From contig NW_026262739.1 of the NCBI RefSeq assembly GCF_021869535.1, positions 248,001-312,000 of the forward strand: a stretch of DNA of 64,000 nucleotides, written 5' to 3'. Origin of the DNA: Mytilus californianus. Taxonomy: Eukaryota; Mollusca; Bivalvia; Mytilida; Mytilidae. A model generated the notes under the pieces. The model saw only the letters and a program-made list of their open reading frames with translations. It was not told the origin of the DNA and ran no database searches. Below, piece by piece: positions 22,892 to 32,539 of the stretch. How positions within the stretch are numbered: the first letter of the stretch is position 1; every line of letters starts with the position of its first letter. The translations under genes and the position numbers were made by a program.

Positions 22892-23214
22892 TTGTGATTA
22901 GGTCAGTTTAAAGGGAACCACATATGGTAAATCAATGATACGTGGTTTGCAGTTGTATAAGTACTTTCATTTCTCATTTCCATGGAGATTATTCAGCCCC
23001 GCCGCTTCAGTCATGGTCTATTGACTTGAAAACATGATTTACCATCGACTTCCGGTTTAATTTCCTGTCAAAACGGTGTGTTTGGGACTCCGGGGATACA
23101 ACGGACTCACGGGTTTCAAAAATGACGCGTCAAGCTCGAGTTTCATGCGTCCAGGACGCGTATACGCGTCTTAACGAGAACTTAGTAGTTCCCTTTAAAC
23201 TGACCTAATCACAA
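22892..23214. mobile_element. 323 bp element with 27 bp perfect terminal inverted repeats
   Basis: The ends 22892-22918 (starting ttgtgattagg) and 23188-23214 are exact reverse complements. The interior is non-coding and comparatively GC-rich (several acgcgt motifs near 23120-23170). No clear TSD was found. It is probably a non-autonomous DNA transposon, since it holds no transposase. Confidence 0.78.
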
Positions 23215-23291
23215 ACTTTAACAAATCATTGACACCGTCGTCAGAAAGAGCATACACATATCTCGATTTTTGACACCGTCAAGGCGAGACA

Positions 23292-23460
23292 AAAAAATGA
23301 TAGTCATTACTTATAATTTAATTCTAAATACCATTTTTAAAGAGTAAAATATAAAACAACGTTCATGACGTCATAGTTGCATGACAGCATTAGTTCTATG
23401 AGCTGATAGAAACAAAATCAGCCAATCAGAAGATATGTGGCATCCAAAATTAAAATATTG
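23292..23460 (-). repeat. Dispersed repeat R3, copy 2 (inverted relative to copy 1)
   Basis: Its reverse complement aligns with 12595-12745 over most of its length, with the longest exact stretch around tttagaattaaattataag. The neighbouring foldback hairpin seen at 12746 is not present here beyond its first bases. Confidence 0.65.
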
Positions 23461-23943
23461 TAATATGATTAAAAACAAAACTTTTGAGGTATGGGGTAGG
23501 AAATTAAGGTACATTTAGCAGGTCAGGACTTTTAGTTATTGTTTCGTCAGAATAAACATGTGTTAATCAATGAACAACAGTGCATTATTGGTTACTACGT
23601 TTTTACTTTTCCCATCTCACATGTGTTTCATTCATTAAACCGCCTACATTTTCAATCGTCTCGTGGAATGTTAAATTTCATTAAAACCTAAATTCGTTTC
23701 ATCAACTGTATAGAATATCGTATAATCTTGTTTTTCCGTGCTCAGATTTAAAAACAATATTCTTTAACGGCGTCTTTAATCATTTTTTTGTAATGCATTC
23801 TTAAGGGCCTTGACGGGGTATTGGGAGCATGTGCGAGGGACGAGAAAAGGAAGAGAAGGCTGAAGAGGGGCGGGAGCAGAAAGAAAGCAACCCCCTGTCC
23901 AGCCCATCATTCTTCAAGATATGTTATTTTTCTAATTATCTCT

Positions 23944-24000
23944 CGCCGCGATATAGCCTTGTTGTGCTAATGCGGCGTAAAGCAACCAACAATCAATCAA
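23944..24000 (+). mobile_element. 57 bp 5'-truncated SINE with perfect TSD
   Basis: This small insert (cgccgcgatatagcc ... gcggcgtaaagc, then aaccaacaatcaatcaa) is flanked by the perfect 13 bp repeat tctaattatctct at 23931-23943 and 24001-24013. Its last 20 or so bases equal the 3' tail of SINE-N but the upstream part is different, so it belongs to another SINE family. It proves that the (AATC)n end is the priming 3' end and that copies are truncated at the 5' end. Confidence 0.9.
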
Positions 24001-24013
24001 TCTAATTATCTCT

Positions 24014-24398
24014 GATATTCATGTGTCATTGGCTAAACTGACACAGGTACATTTTGCACGTTTAATGTATTTGTTAGAGGAGTCGGAGAGTGTCCGATGC
24101 CACAATCCCAAATGTCTTAAAACCCCGAATTAAACAAAATTGGTATCGTAATCTAAAAATGAAATTTTCGGATCTCGACTGGAAATCCTGGAGTCCTGAT
24201 AAAGGTCCGACCCCACTCCCCCTGATTTGTGCTGAGGCAAAGACTTTCATATAAAACATATATATTCGAAAATAATACACAACTATATATAGGCCCCTTC
24301 CTCTTTTTTGTTAATCGTTTATTTGGGGGGGTTTATACAAAGGTTTGCGAATGTATTGTGTAAAGATTAATGCACTTTTGATTTGGTCACTTAAAAAC
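24014..24398. other. Non-coding spacer
   Basis: No gene or known repeat. The 68-codon minus frame here shows no conserved features. Confidence 0.5.
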
Positions 24399-24410
24399 GT
24401 TTTTTGTTGA

Positions 24411-24827
24411 TTGATTGTTGGTTGCTTAACGTCCAGTGGCAAATATTTCATGCATATTCAGGACGAGAACAAGTTCACAATAAATACAATAGGTAGGTTC
24501 TGTAATAGATTAAGGGATTAAGGTCGGAGAAATTTAGACTGCCACGGGAAATGAGGGTATATTGGATAGGGACAGAAATTTAGCCTTGCAACAGGTCACC
24601 TACGGACCCCTCAAAGAGTTGTTGCAAGGGTTCTTAACGTGCAAAGAACGTGGCACTTTCTTTACACGAGGCATCGGATTTAACGTCCCCATTCTGACCG
24701 GACGTGGCTGCAAATTTGTACATCCCGCACAGCCAAACGGACGCCCCACTTTAGCACGGGTTTTACTGCCGGTCGGAGGAAGACCAATGGTGACCATACT
24801 TCTATTCCCCAGTCACCCTTGGGGGAT
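24411..24827 (-). mobile_element. SINE-N, full-length copy with TSD
   Basis: Flanked by the 12 bp repeat gttttttgttga (24399-24410 and 24828-24839). It is of the gattaaggg subfamily. Confidence 0.94.
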
Positions 24828-24839
24828 GTTTTTTGTTGA

Positions 24840-25671
24840 AATGTACTAGTTTGTATTATATACTATTATTAAGTATTTAGTTATTCAACTGTTTGTTTTT
24901 GCTGTTTTTTATTTGTTTCTTCTGAAATTGGTTATACATATAGGACTATAAAAAGCTCAATTATGAAAATTGCTCATAGATTTAAAGTATTAAGAAAAGA
25001 GGGCGCATAATCATAGTAAAACTGTAACAGTTGCAATATCCAGTAGTATTCATATACTTAAATAGAGCTTTGTTGTGTATGTAAAAAAACATTTTTCTGT
25101 CTAATAACAATATTTTTTTAACTGAGAAAACGATGCTTCAAAACATGTTTTTCAATATAACAAAATTATTAATAAATGCACATTCACAATTTTCCCCTGC
25201 AATGCTTAAAAATGTGCACTGTATATCTCGTCAAAACATGTGTTGTAGGTAAATTATAAACACCGTAGTAGCCCATCATAGCACAAAAATGTCGGCATTC
25301 ACCTCAAAAGCTAACCAAACAGACTTAATCGGAAAGGATATAGCTACGATATTATTGTCTCGTCATTAAGGATTGCATATTTTGGTATTAATATTGATTC
25401 ACTCATAGGGTCTTTTCATCGAAAATAAACACATTAATTCTAAAACCAGTTGTTGGCATGATACGGGTTATGTTCTTCTCATATATTTTATGATGGTATG
25501 ATATTAAACCCCTAACGGGAGGGATTGTACTTGATTTTCATATGATGAAGACATAATTTTTCAATCAGTTTAATTGAGGTCTGTAGCTGGCATGTCAGTA
25601 ACTGCTAGTAGTCCTTTGTTCATTAATGTATCATTGTCATTTTGCTTAGTTTCTTTTGTTACCTTTTCTGA
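24840..25671. other. Non-coding; right part is a dispersed repeat fragment
   Basis: 24840-25480 shows nothing recognisable. 25490-25671 (from ttaaacccctaacgggag to ttttctgacat) is a segment I know from memory as a common mussel repeat. It stops abruptly at the junction with the SINE-N fragment, with a shared 'cat', so it looks broken there. Confidence 0.45.
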
Positions 25672-25704
25672 CATACTTCTATTCCCCAGTCATCCTTGGG
25701 GGGG
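25672..25704 (-). mobile_element. SINE-N, 33 bp terminal fragment at a breakpoint
   Basis: Only the last bases of the element (catacttctattccccag, then tcatccttgggg) are present, between a truncated unrelated repeat and the end of the LINE C-terminal fragment. It marks a rearrangement junction. Confidence 0.8.
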
Positions 25705-26065
25705 CCTTTCTATTAAAAGACTTAATGAAAGAGCATTCCATACTTTTGGTCCATTGTACGAGAAACTAGACTTATACAACTCTGTATTTGGTTTTGGAAT
25801 TATAAAATTATCTGAGGACGAAAATCTCTTATTGTATTTTTGGTTTGCAGAAGCTGATAAAATAAGACTGGACATATATTCTGGACCTAAGCCATGTTTT
25901 GCCTTATACATTAGTAATGATTTATGATAATGTATTCTTTGTGTAATCGGCACAATGTTACATTCGTGAAATAATTCGCTTGAAGGTTTGGTGTAATCAT
26001 GTTCGTCTAAAATTATTCTTGCTGCTCTCTTTTGCAGTTTTAGTAAACTATCTAATAGAAAGTTA
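25705..26065 (-). pseudogene. C-terminal part of the LINE reverse transcriptase, displaced and inverted
   Basis: On the minus strand the frame reads NFLLDSLLKLQKRAARIIL, then PSSELFHECNIVPITQRIHY, then YNGPKVWNALSLS. This is the usual C-terminal domain that follows RT in Jockey/CR1-type LINEs. It starts exactly where the RT at 30960-32539 stops, and both repeat the bases encoding NFLL. The 12 bp aatagaaagtta at 26054-26065 is the reverse complement of the 12 bp before the SINE-N at 32540. So this piece is the missing end of that LINE, moved by an inversion. The frame is open for about 120 codons, then runs into the SINE-N fragment at 25704. The overlapping plus-strand frame at 25574-25927 is a shadow. 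Confidence 0.88.
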
Positions 26066-26340
26066 ACCCCCAAGGGTGACTGGGGAATAGAAGTATGGTC
26101 ACCATTGGTCTTCCTCCGACCGGCAGTAAAACCCGTGCTAAAGTGGGGCGTCCGTTTGGCTGTGCGGGATGTACAAATTTGCAGCCACGTCCGGTCAGAA
26201 TGGGGACGTTAAATCCGATGCCTCGTGTAAAGAGAGTGCCACAGAACCTACCTATTGTATTTATTGTGAACTTGTTCTCGTCCTGAATATGCATGAAACA
26301 TTTGCCACTGGACGTTAAGCAACCAACAATCAATCAATCA
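26066..26340 (+). mobile_element. SINE-N, internally deleted copy at an inversion breakpoint
   Basis: It has the 5' ~165 bp and the 3' ~100 bp of the element but lacks the ~150 bp between (agagagtgccac joins agaacctacc). Its left flank is half of the TSD whose other half is at 32528-32539 in inverted orientation, so its present right half probably comes from another copy. Confidence 0.9.
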
Positions 26341-26640
26341 ATCTATTAAAAGACCGTGTTCATTTCTATGCCTTTGTAAATTATTTTTTTTTGTCTTATC
26401 CTTCTGGCGTGGCAATGTACTTATGCATCCCCTCTATGACGACTTCTTCACTTCAACAGTGTCAATCCAAGAAAAAACAGGCATCCCGCATTTATATAAA
26501 CAAGAATACTAACGAAATTTCGGATCTACATAAAAGATGTCACTTTTCCTGGTATTTCTGGCAAATGTTGCTGCTTTTAAAATATTATAAATTTATAGAG
26601 AGAAAGGCACATGACGTTGGTCTCCAAACCTACAACAAGA

Positions 26641-27026
26641 TTGATTGATTGATTGTTGGTTGCTTAACGTCCAGTGGCAAATATTTTATGCATATTCAGG
26701 ACGAGAACAAGTTCACAATAAATACAATAGGTAGGTTCTGTAATAGATTAAGGGATTAAGGTCGGAGAAATTTAGACTGCCACGGGAAATGAGGGTATAA
26801 TGGATAGGTACAGAAATTTAGCCTTGCAACAGGTCACCTACGGACCCCTCAGAGTTGTTGCAAGGGTTCTTAACGTGTAAAGAGCGTGGCACTCTCTTTA
26901 CTCGAGGTATCGGATTTAACGTCCCCATTCTGACCGGACGTGGCTGCAAATTTGTACATCCCGCACAGCCAAACAGACGCCCCACTTTGACGATGGTTTT
27001 ACCGCCGGTCGGAGGAAGACCAATGG
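26641..27026 (-). mobile_element. SINE-N, 5'-truncated copy with TSD
   Basis: The last ~35 bp at the SINE 5' end are missing, and the copy ends at ggaagaccaatgg. It is flanked by cctacaacaaga (26629-26640) and cctactacaaga (27027-27038), 11 of 12 bases equal. The 5' truncation with TSD is what LINE-type insertion produces. Confidence 0.9.
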
Positions 27027-27204
27027 CCTACTACAAGAACAACAATGACATCAACAGACGTGTGTGAACCGTGTAGTCGTTTTGGAAGACAGATTTTGTT
27101 CAGTTATTATTTTCAGTTAAGATTTTCTGATAATTATATATAAGCTTCAAGTTGAAATAGAAGGGTTGTAATACTCTTAGTATTTACAGGACTTTGATAA
27201 TGCA

Positions 27205-27700
27205 CCTTAAGGGTGACTGGGGAATAGAAGTATGGTCACCATTTGGTCTTCCTCCGACCGGCGGTAAAACCCTCGCCAAAGTGGGGCGTAAGTTTGGCTG
27301 TGCCGGATGTACAAATTTGCAGCCACGTCCGGTCAGAATGGGCACGTTAAATCCGATGCCTCGTTTAAAGAGAGTGCCACGCTTTTGGCACGTTAAGAAC
27401 CCTTGCAACAACTCAGGGGTCCGTAGGTGACCTGTTGCAAGGCTAAATTTTTCTCCCTATTCAATATACCCTCATTTCCCGTGGCGGTCTATTTGAGGGG
27501 TCCGTAGGTGACCTGTTGCAAGGCTAAATTTTTCTCCCTATCCAATATACCCTCATTTCCCGTGGCGGTCTAAATTTCTCCGACCTTAATCCCAGACGCC
27601 TCTACTACAGAACCTACCTATTGTATTTATTGTTAATTTGTTCTCGTCCTGAATATGCATGAAATATTTGCCACTGGACGTTAAGCAACCAACAATCAAC
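27205..27700 (+). mobile_element. SINE-N copy with an internal 81 bp tandem duplication
   Basis: Full-length element of the older type, in which 27415-27495 is repeated at 27496-27576 (starting aggggtccgtagg). The tail is short (one and a half AATC units) and no convincing TSD is seen. Confidence 0.88.
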
Positions 27701-27703
27701 TCA

Positions 27704-28058
27704 TACGCAATGGCACTTCCACCCAACTGTGTAACACGCGTTATTCTTGCAAACAATGAAAATTAACCATGCTGTATATTTAACGAGGTTTCATTGTAAC
27801 GTGGTTCTTTTTTAATGGTGTACTTTGGGATATTATCAAAGGTCATGTCCTTGGAAAGAAATTAAAAACGCCCTCTTTTTAAGAACCTAGAGAGGATTTT
27901 AAAATTTGATAATTCATTCCATGAAAAATGATAAGAATTCATAAAAAAAAAATGTTTTCATTTCTGCACATCCTACAACGCTAGCCATACGGCTATCTGC
28001 ATCAAAGCAGAGTGATATAATTTAAGTTTAAACCTATTTTAAACTCGCAAAACTTGCG
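27704..28058. other. Likely 5' UTR of the LINE or flanking DNA
   Basis: No open frame. The 5' end of the LINE cannot be placed because full-length relatives are needed. Confidence 0.4.
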
Positions 28059-28569
28059 TTGAATATAAAAGCATCGTCTGGAAACACCGTTCAAGCAAAT
28101 AACCAGAGTACCGTGAATGTGTGTAACAACATTGAATGGAGCGACGATGAAGAGGAAACTATACCAATGAAGGTAGCAACCCCGCTTCCAAGTAAACCTA
28201 ACAATAAACTAGTACGCAAAACTAATATTAAGGCAAAATCTCCGTCTTTCTGTACAATGTCAGCACTCAGGAGAATTGAAAGTCTTTTACTGTCAACATC
28301 TGAGGAAGTTTTAAACTTAAATGATGTCCTTAACTGTCATATTGACTCGTCAAACAGTCAGTTTCAAGAGATTAAAGACAAATTTGCATCATTAGCAAAC
28401 ACGGTTAAAACTCAAACCAATTCAGCTTTAACCTCCGTTCAAGAAGTCTACAGAAACACAACTCATTAAATCGGAAATCGAGATAAACAATAAGGCATTT
28501 GTAAATAAATCAAACAGCTTGTGGGACAAATTAAATGCCGTTTCTAATAAATTAAATCTGTTAATTTAA
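28059..28569 (+). pseudogene. LINE ORF1, N-terminal part, frameshifted
   Basis: The open frame 28059-28469 carries an acidic patch (WSDDEEETIP) and then a helical, coiled-coil-like stretch (ALRRIESLLLSTSEEVLNLN, IDSSNSQFQEIKDKFASL). It stops at 28467-28469. The same helical pattern continues in the +1 frame (TQLIKSEIEINNKAFVNKSN) until a TAA at 28567-28569, after which the original frame resumes. Two frameshifts thus interrupt ORF1. The coiled coil would let ORF1 protein form multimers on the element's RNA. Confidence 0.65.
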
Positions 28570-28601
28570 AATCATCTCACGTCAACGTATTACCAGAAAC
28601 C

Positions 28602-29519
28602 GTGACAGAAACACCAAATAGAAAAAGAGAGGAAAGAAATTCTGCTACCAATAAAACTACACCTGGAACATACAGCAACGCTGTTAAAAGTGGATTTCCA
28701 AGTAGCTCTAATAAGCCAGTTACTTTAAATAGGACAAACCTCGGGAACCACCATGATACGCACAATCCTACTTATATGGAAAGACAAAGGTCACAAATAA
28801 ATACAAAATACACGGACCGTGAAGTCAACTCTACTTATCCGCATTTTCTTTGTTCTAGTGAGAAGAAAAACTTATTTCTTGTTGGGAGTTCAACTCTCAA
28901 AAAAATGTCTCCAAGGAAAATGTCAACTGAACATATCAACACTAAAGTAAAGACTATTCGGGGAGGACGAATCAGAGACATTGAAGATTGCCTAATTCAG
29001 TACATCTCAGAAGGCAAACTTGATTATGTAGATGTCATTGTTGTTCATGTGGGCACTAACAACGTATCAGATGGAGACTCTGTTCATGCTTTAATTGACG
29101 ACTATCGAAATTTAATTTGTACAGTTAGACAGAGCTTACCAAGAACTAAGTTGGTAATTTCCTCAATCTTACCAAGGCCAACTCATTATCAAGCTAACCG
29201 TACAATTTATGATATCAACAACCGTCTTTTATCTCTAGAGGAACAACATGTGGAAATTCTAGACAATACTTTAGACTTTCTATATGGAGACCAGCCCAAT
29301 CTTACTTTATTTGCAGACCATGTTCATACAAATGTTGCTGGTGCCAAAGTTTTAAGTCATAACATTATCTCGTGCGTGAACACGTTGCTTAATTTGTCGG
29401 ATTGTACATCAAAAACTCAACCAAATTTTCAATCGGTGAGGTCAACAGGGAGGAGATTTATACCATTCAACACAACAACTCAACAACAAAATGTGTTCAG
29501 TCAAGCGTACTGGAGGTAA
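28602..29519 (+). pseudogene. LINE ORF1, SGNH/GDSL-type esterase domain
   Basis: After a Ser/Thr/Asn-rich linker the frame reads KNLFLVGSSTLKKMSPRKMS (block I, with the nucleophile Ser at codon 28890-28892), IVVHVGTNNVSDGDS (block III, GxNN) and LTLFADHVHTNVAG (block V, Asp-x-x-His). All three catalytic residues remain. Esterase domains of this kind are known in ORF1 proteins of CR1/L2-type LINEs. There is no upstream ATG in this frame after the frameshift, so it is the C-terminal part of ORF1. The end overlaps the start of the ORF2 frame by about 118 bp. Confidence 0.8.
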
Positions 29520-30526
29520 AGGATTTTCACAATAACCTTTCTTCTACCAGAAAATGTAACTTCATTTTGGGAAATCTTGTCAGTATTGTTATTTTGTATT
29601 TATGTACTGCCACACATATTCTATTATCTAACCCCAAATCATCTCCTTTTACAAACCCTTTTATATTTCCACAAAAGTCACTTAATATATGTCACTTAAA
29701 CATAAATCATATATTGCCAAAGTTTTCTGAAATTAAATATTTGCTATCAAAATCTAACACAGATGTGCTGTGTTTAAGTGAAACATTTTTGTCAAATTCT
29801 GTCCAAAACAAAGAAATAGATATTAAAGGTTATGATACAAACAGAAAAGACAGAATTGGAAAATCTGGGGGTGGGTTTTTAATTTATATTTCTAACATGT
29901 TAACCACAATTAGACGATATGATTTGGAAAAGGATGATATAGAATCAATTTGGGTGGAAATTATTTTTGTTCATCAAAAACCTATATTACTTGGTAACAT
30001 ATATAGACCACCAAATAGTAATGCAGAGTGGATTACAAAATTTGAATCAATGTTAACAAATGTTGATATTGAAGATAAGGAAATTATTATTTTGGGTGAC
30101 TTTAATATTGATTTGGCTTCGAGAAAAATTCCAGCTAAATGGTCCCATTTGAAAAACATTTTTAACTTGTCTCAAATAGTCTCAGTTCCCACTCGAGTCA
30201 CACAAACATCTTCCACTTTGGTAGACCATATTTATAGTAATGAACCAGATAATATTCATTTTTTTTCTGTTCCAAAGTATTCTATCAGTGACCATTATCC
30301 AGTATGCATTTCTCACAAAAGAGGGTTACAATCGAAAAAGAAAATTCATGAATATATTACGTTCAGATCTACTAAACATTTTAATGAAAATGATTTTATC
30401 AATCACATATCACAGTGTTCATTTGATAGTGTATTAGAAATTGATGACCCCGAAGAAGCATTGTTGTCATTTTTAAATATTTCTACTGAAGTATTAAATC
30501 ATCATGCTCCACTCATTAAAAAGAGA
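29402..30526 (+). pseudogene. LINE ORF2, apurinic-like endonuclease domain
   Basis: Endonuclease motifs occur in order: LNICHLNINHILPKFSEIKY, DVLCLSETFLS, GGGFLIYISN, GNIYRPPNSN, IIILGDFNIDL, LVDHIYSN and SISDHYPVCI. The Asn, Glu, Asp/Asn and terminal Asp-His residues of the EEP fold are all present, so this domain looks intact. The first ~90 codons of the open frame (from 29402) lack an ATG and may be non-coding overlap with ORF1. At 30527 the frame enters an antisense SINE-N. Removing that insert with one TSD (433 bp) brings the RT part back in frame. Confidence 0.9.
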
Positions 30527-30945
30527 ACCCCATGGGTGACTGGGGTATAGAAGTATGGTCACCATTGGTCTTCCTCCGACCGGCAGTAAAACCCGTGCTA
30601 AAGTGGGGCGTCCGTTTGGCTGTGCGGGATGTACAAATTTGCAGCCACGTCCGGTCAGAATGGGGACGTTAAATCCGATGCCTCGTGTAAAGAGAGTGCC
30701 ACGCTCTTTGCACGTTAAGAACCCTTGCAACAACTCTTTGAGGGGTCCGTAGGTGACCTGTTGCAAGGCTAAATTTCTGTTCCTATCCAATATACCCTCA
30801 TTTCCCGTGGCAGTCTAAATTTCTCCGACCTTAATCCCTTAATCTTTTTCAGATCATACCTATTGTATTTATTGTGAACTTGTTATCGTCCTGAATATGC
30901 ATGAAATATTTGCCTCTGGACGTTAAGCAACCAACAATCAATCAA
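30527..30945 (+). mobile_element. SINE-N inside LINE ORF2, with TSD
   Basis: Full-length, gattaaggg subfamily, flanked by the perfect 14 bp repeat tcattaaaaagaga (30513-30526 and 30946-30959). It interrupts ORF2 between the endonuclease (APLIKKR) and the linker to RT (VKRLYQNEWM). Confidence 0.96.
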
Positions 30946-30959
30946 TCATTAAAAAGAGA

Positions 30960-32539
30960 GTAAAACGTTTGTATCAAAATGAGTGGATGAATGATGAAAT
31001 TCTAGATAGCATGAGAAAACGTGATTTTTATCATAAGAAAAAAGATATGTATAGTTATAGATTCTGGAGAAACAAAGTCAAATATCTCATCGAAAACTCT
31101 AAACAAAATTATTATACCAATATCATAGAACACAAAAAGGGAAACAGTAGTAAATTATGGAAGCACCTACATACTGTCAACGGAACCGACAATCATACCA
31201 GTATTAAAATCATAAGTGATTGTAACAAAAAGGAAATTTTAGAACCGAAAAGCGTTGCTGATGTATTTAATGCTTATTTCACAAATATCACAGATAATCT
31301 TAATATAAATCAAAACAGCAACAATAGTTCCTTTAACAAACTTGATGATTTCATATCGGGTCATGTACCAGATAACGTGTATTTTTCTATACCACTTATG
31401 AGTAATGATTTTGTGTGTTTACAACTAAAAGCACTAGATGAATCAAAAGCAACAGGTCTTGATAACATAAGTGCAAAGTTTTTGAAGATGTCTTCTCATG
31501 CTATTTCACTACCACTTTGTCATATTTTTAGCTTAAGTATTAAAAAATGTATTTTTCCATCTTCATTTAAACTTGCAAAAGTCATACCAGTTTATAAGAA
31601 CAAAGGTTCAAAACAGGATGTTTTTCATTAAAGACCAATTGTAATTTTACCACTCATTTCTAAAATCCTCGAAAAACATGTGAAAACACACTTAGTAAAG
31701 TATCTTAATAAATACAACTTATTGTATAGAATGCAGTCAGGCTTTCGCGTAAACCATTCTTGTCAAACTGCGTTAACAGCTTTATTGGATAAATGGCTTA
31801 AAGCCATTGATGATGGCGATCTTGTTGGGGCAGTGTTTCTAGATCTAGCAAAAGCCTTTGATCTTCTCAATCATGAACTGCTTATTCAAAAATTAAACAT
31901 ATACAAATTTGCTTATACTTCGTTACGATGGTTTACATCATATTTGGCTGACAGATATCAGATGGTATCTATTTCAAATACATTTTCAGACTTACAAAAA
32001 CAAAAAACGGGTGTACCTCAAGGATCCGTTTTAGGACCTGTGTTGTTTTTAATTTTTATAAATGATCTTCCTTTGTCTAATCCTAATCATAACACCGATT
32101 CATTTGCTTATGATAGCACCATATCAGTCATTGGACACAACAAAAGTTGTATCAGTCATAAACTTAATACGGTTTTACAAGATATTTTTCGCTGGTGTGA
32201 TGACAATAAAATGGCTGTAAATGTATCTAAAACGAAGGCTATATGTATTGGCTCTAAACAGAAGCTTACATCAAATGAAAACACTAATATTGCTATGAAT
32301 GGACAACAAATTAAAGAAAGTACATGTGAAAAGGTTCTAGGTGTTTTTGTTGATGCATCTCTATCCTGGTCTTCTCATATTGATTATATCATAAAAAGGG
32401 TTAACTCTTCTTTAGCTTTACTAAAAAGGATAAAGAAATATTTAAATCACAAAGCTAGACAAATGTTCTATAACACTTACGTTTTACCTCACTTAGATTA
32501 TTGTTGTTCAATATGGGGAAACTGTAATAACTTTCTATT
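30960..32539 (+). pseudogene. LINE ORF2, reverse transcriptase domain, catalytically dead
   Basis: The frame contains SKATGLDNISAKFLKM, AKVIPVYKNKGS, SGFRVNHSCQTAL, motif A (AVFLDLAKAFDLLNHELL, Asp present), motif B (TGVPQGSVLGPVLFLIFIND) and thumb-like sequence to DYCCSIWGNCNN. Two lesions stand out. A TAA at 31629-31631 replaces the codon before RPIVILPL, where an aromatic residue is usual. Motif C reads FAYDST (32103-32114), so the first catalytic Asp of the (F/Y)ADD box is Tyr. At 32540 a SINE-N cuts the frame, and the rest lies at 25705-26065 on the other strand. Confidence 0.92.

Larger units (their letters stand above)
28020..32539 (+). mobile_element. Non-LTR retrotransposon (CR1/L2/Jockey-like), inactive, missing its 3' end
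   Basis: The order is ORF1 with an SGNH esterase, then ORF2 with AP-like endonuclease and reverse transcriptase, typical of CR1/L2-group LINEs. Two SINE-N insertions hit ORF2, one antisense at 30527-30945 and one sense at 32540. The 3' end lies inverted at 25705-26065. Other damage is two frameshifts in ORF1, a TAA in RT (31629-31631) and a changed catalytic motif (FAYD). The start at 28020 is approximate. Confidence 0.88.

Noticed and set aside
25574-25927. Plus-strand 117-codon frame.
   Set aside because: It spans a repeat end, a SINE fragment and the antisense of the LINE C-terminal part. The minus-strand frame has the recognisable protein.
25704-26353. Reading tctattaaaagac at 25709 and 26341 as the TSD of a SINE-N.
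   Set aside because: The two copies have the wrong relative orientation for the SINE ends next to them. It is kept only as an unexplained junction match.
30555-30752. A 65-codon frame (MVTIGLPPTGSKTRAKVG...) and an opposite-strand frame of about 88 codons that recur, nearly unchanged, in more than ten places, as if a conserved small protein were encoded.
   Set aside because: Both frames are contained in SINE-N. Conservation comes from recent copying of DNA, is equal on both strands and in all codon positions, and truncated copies are tolerated. Databases may list such frames as hypothetical proteins, but there is no evidence for a gene.
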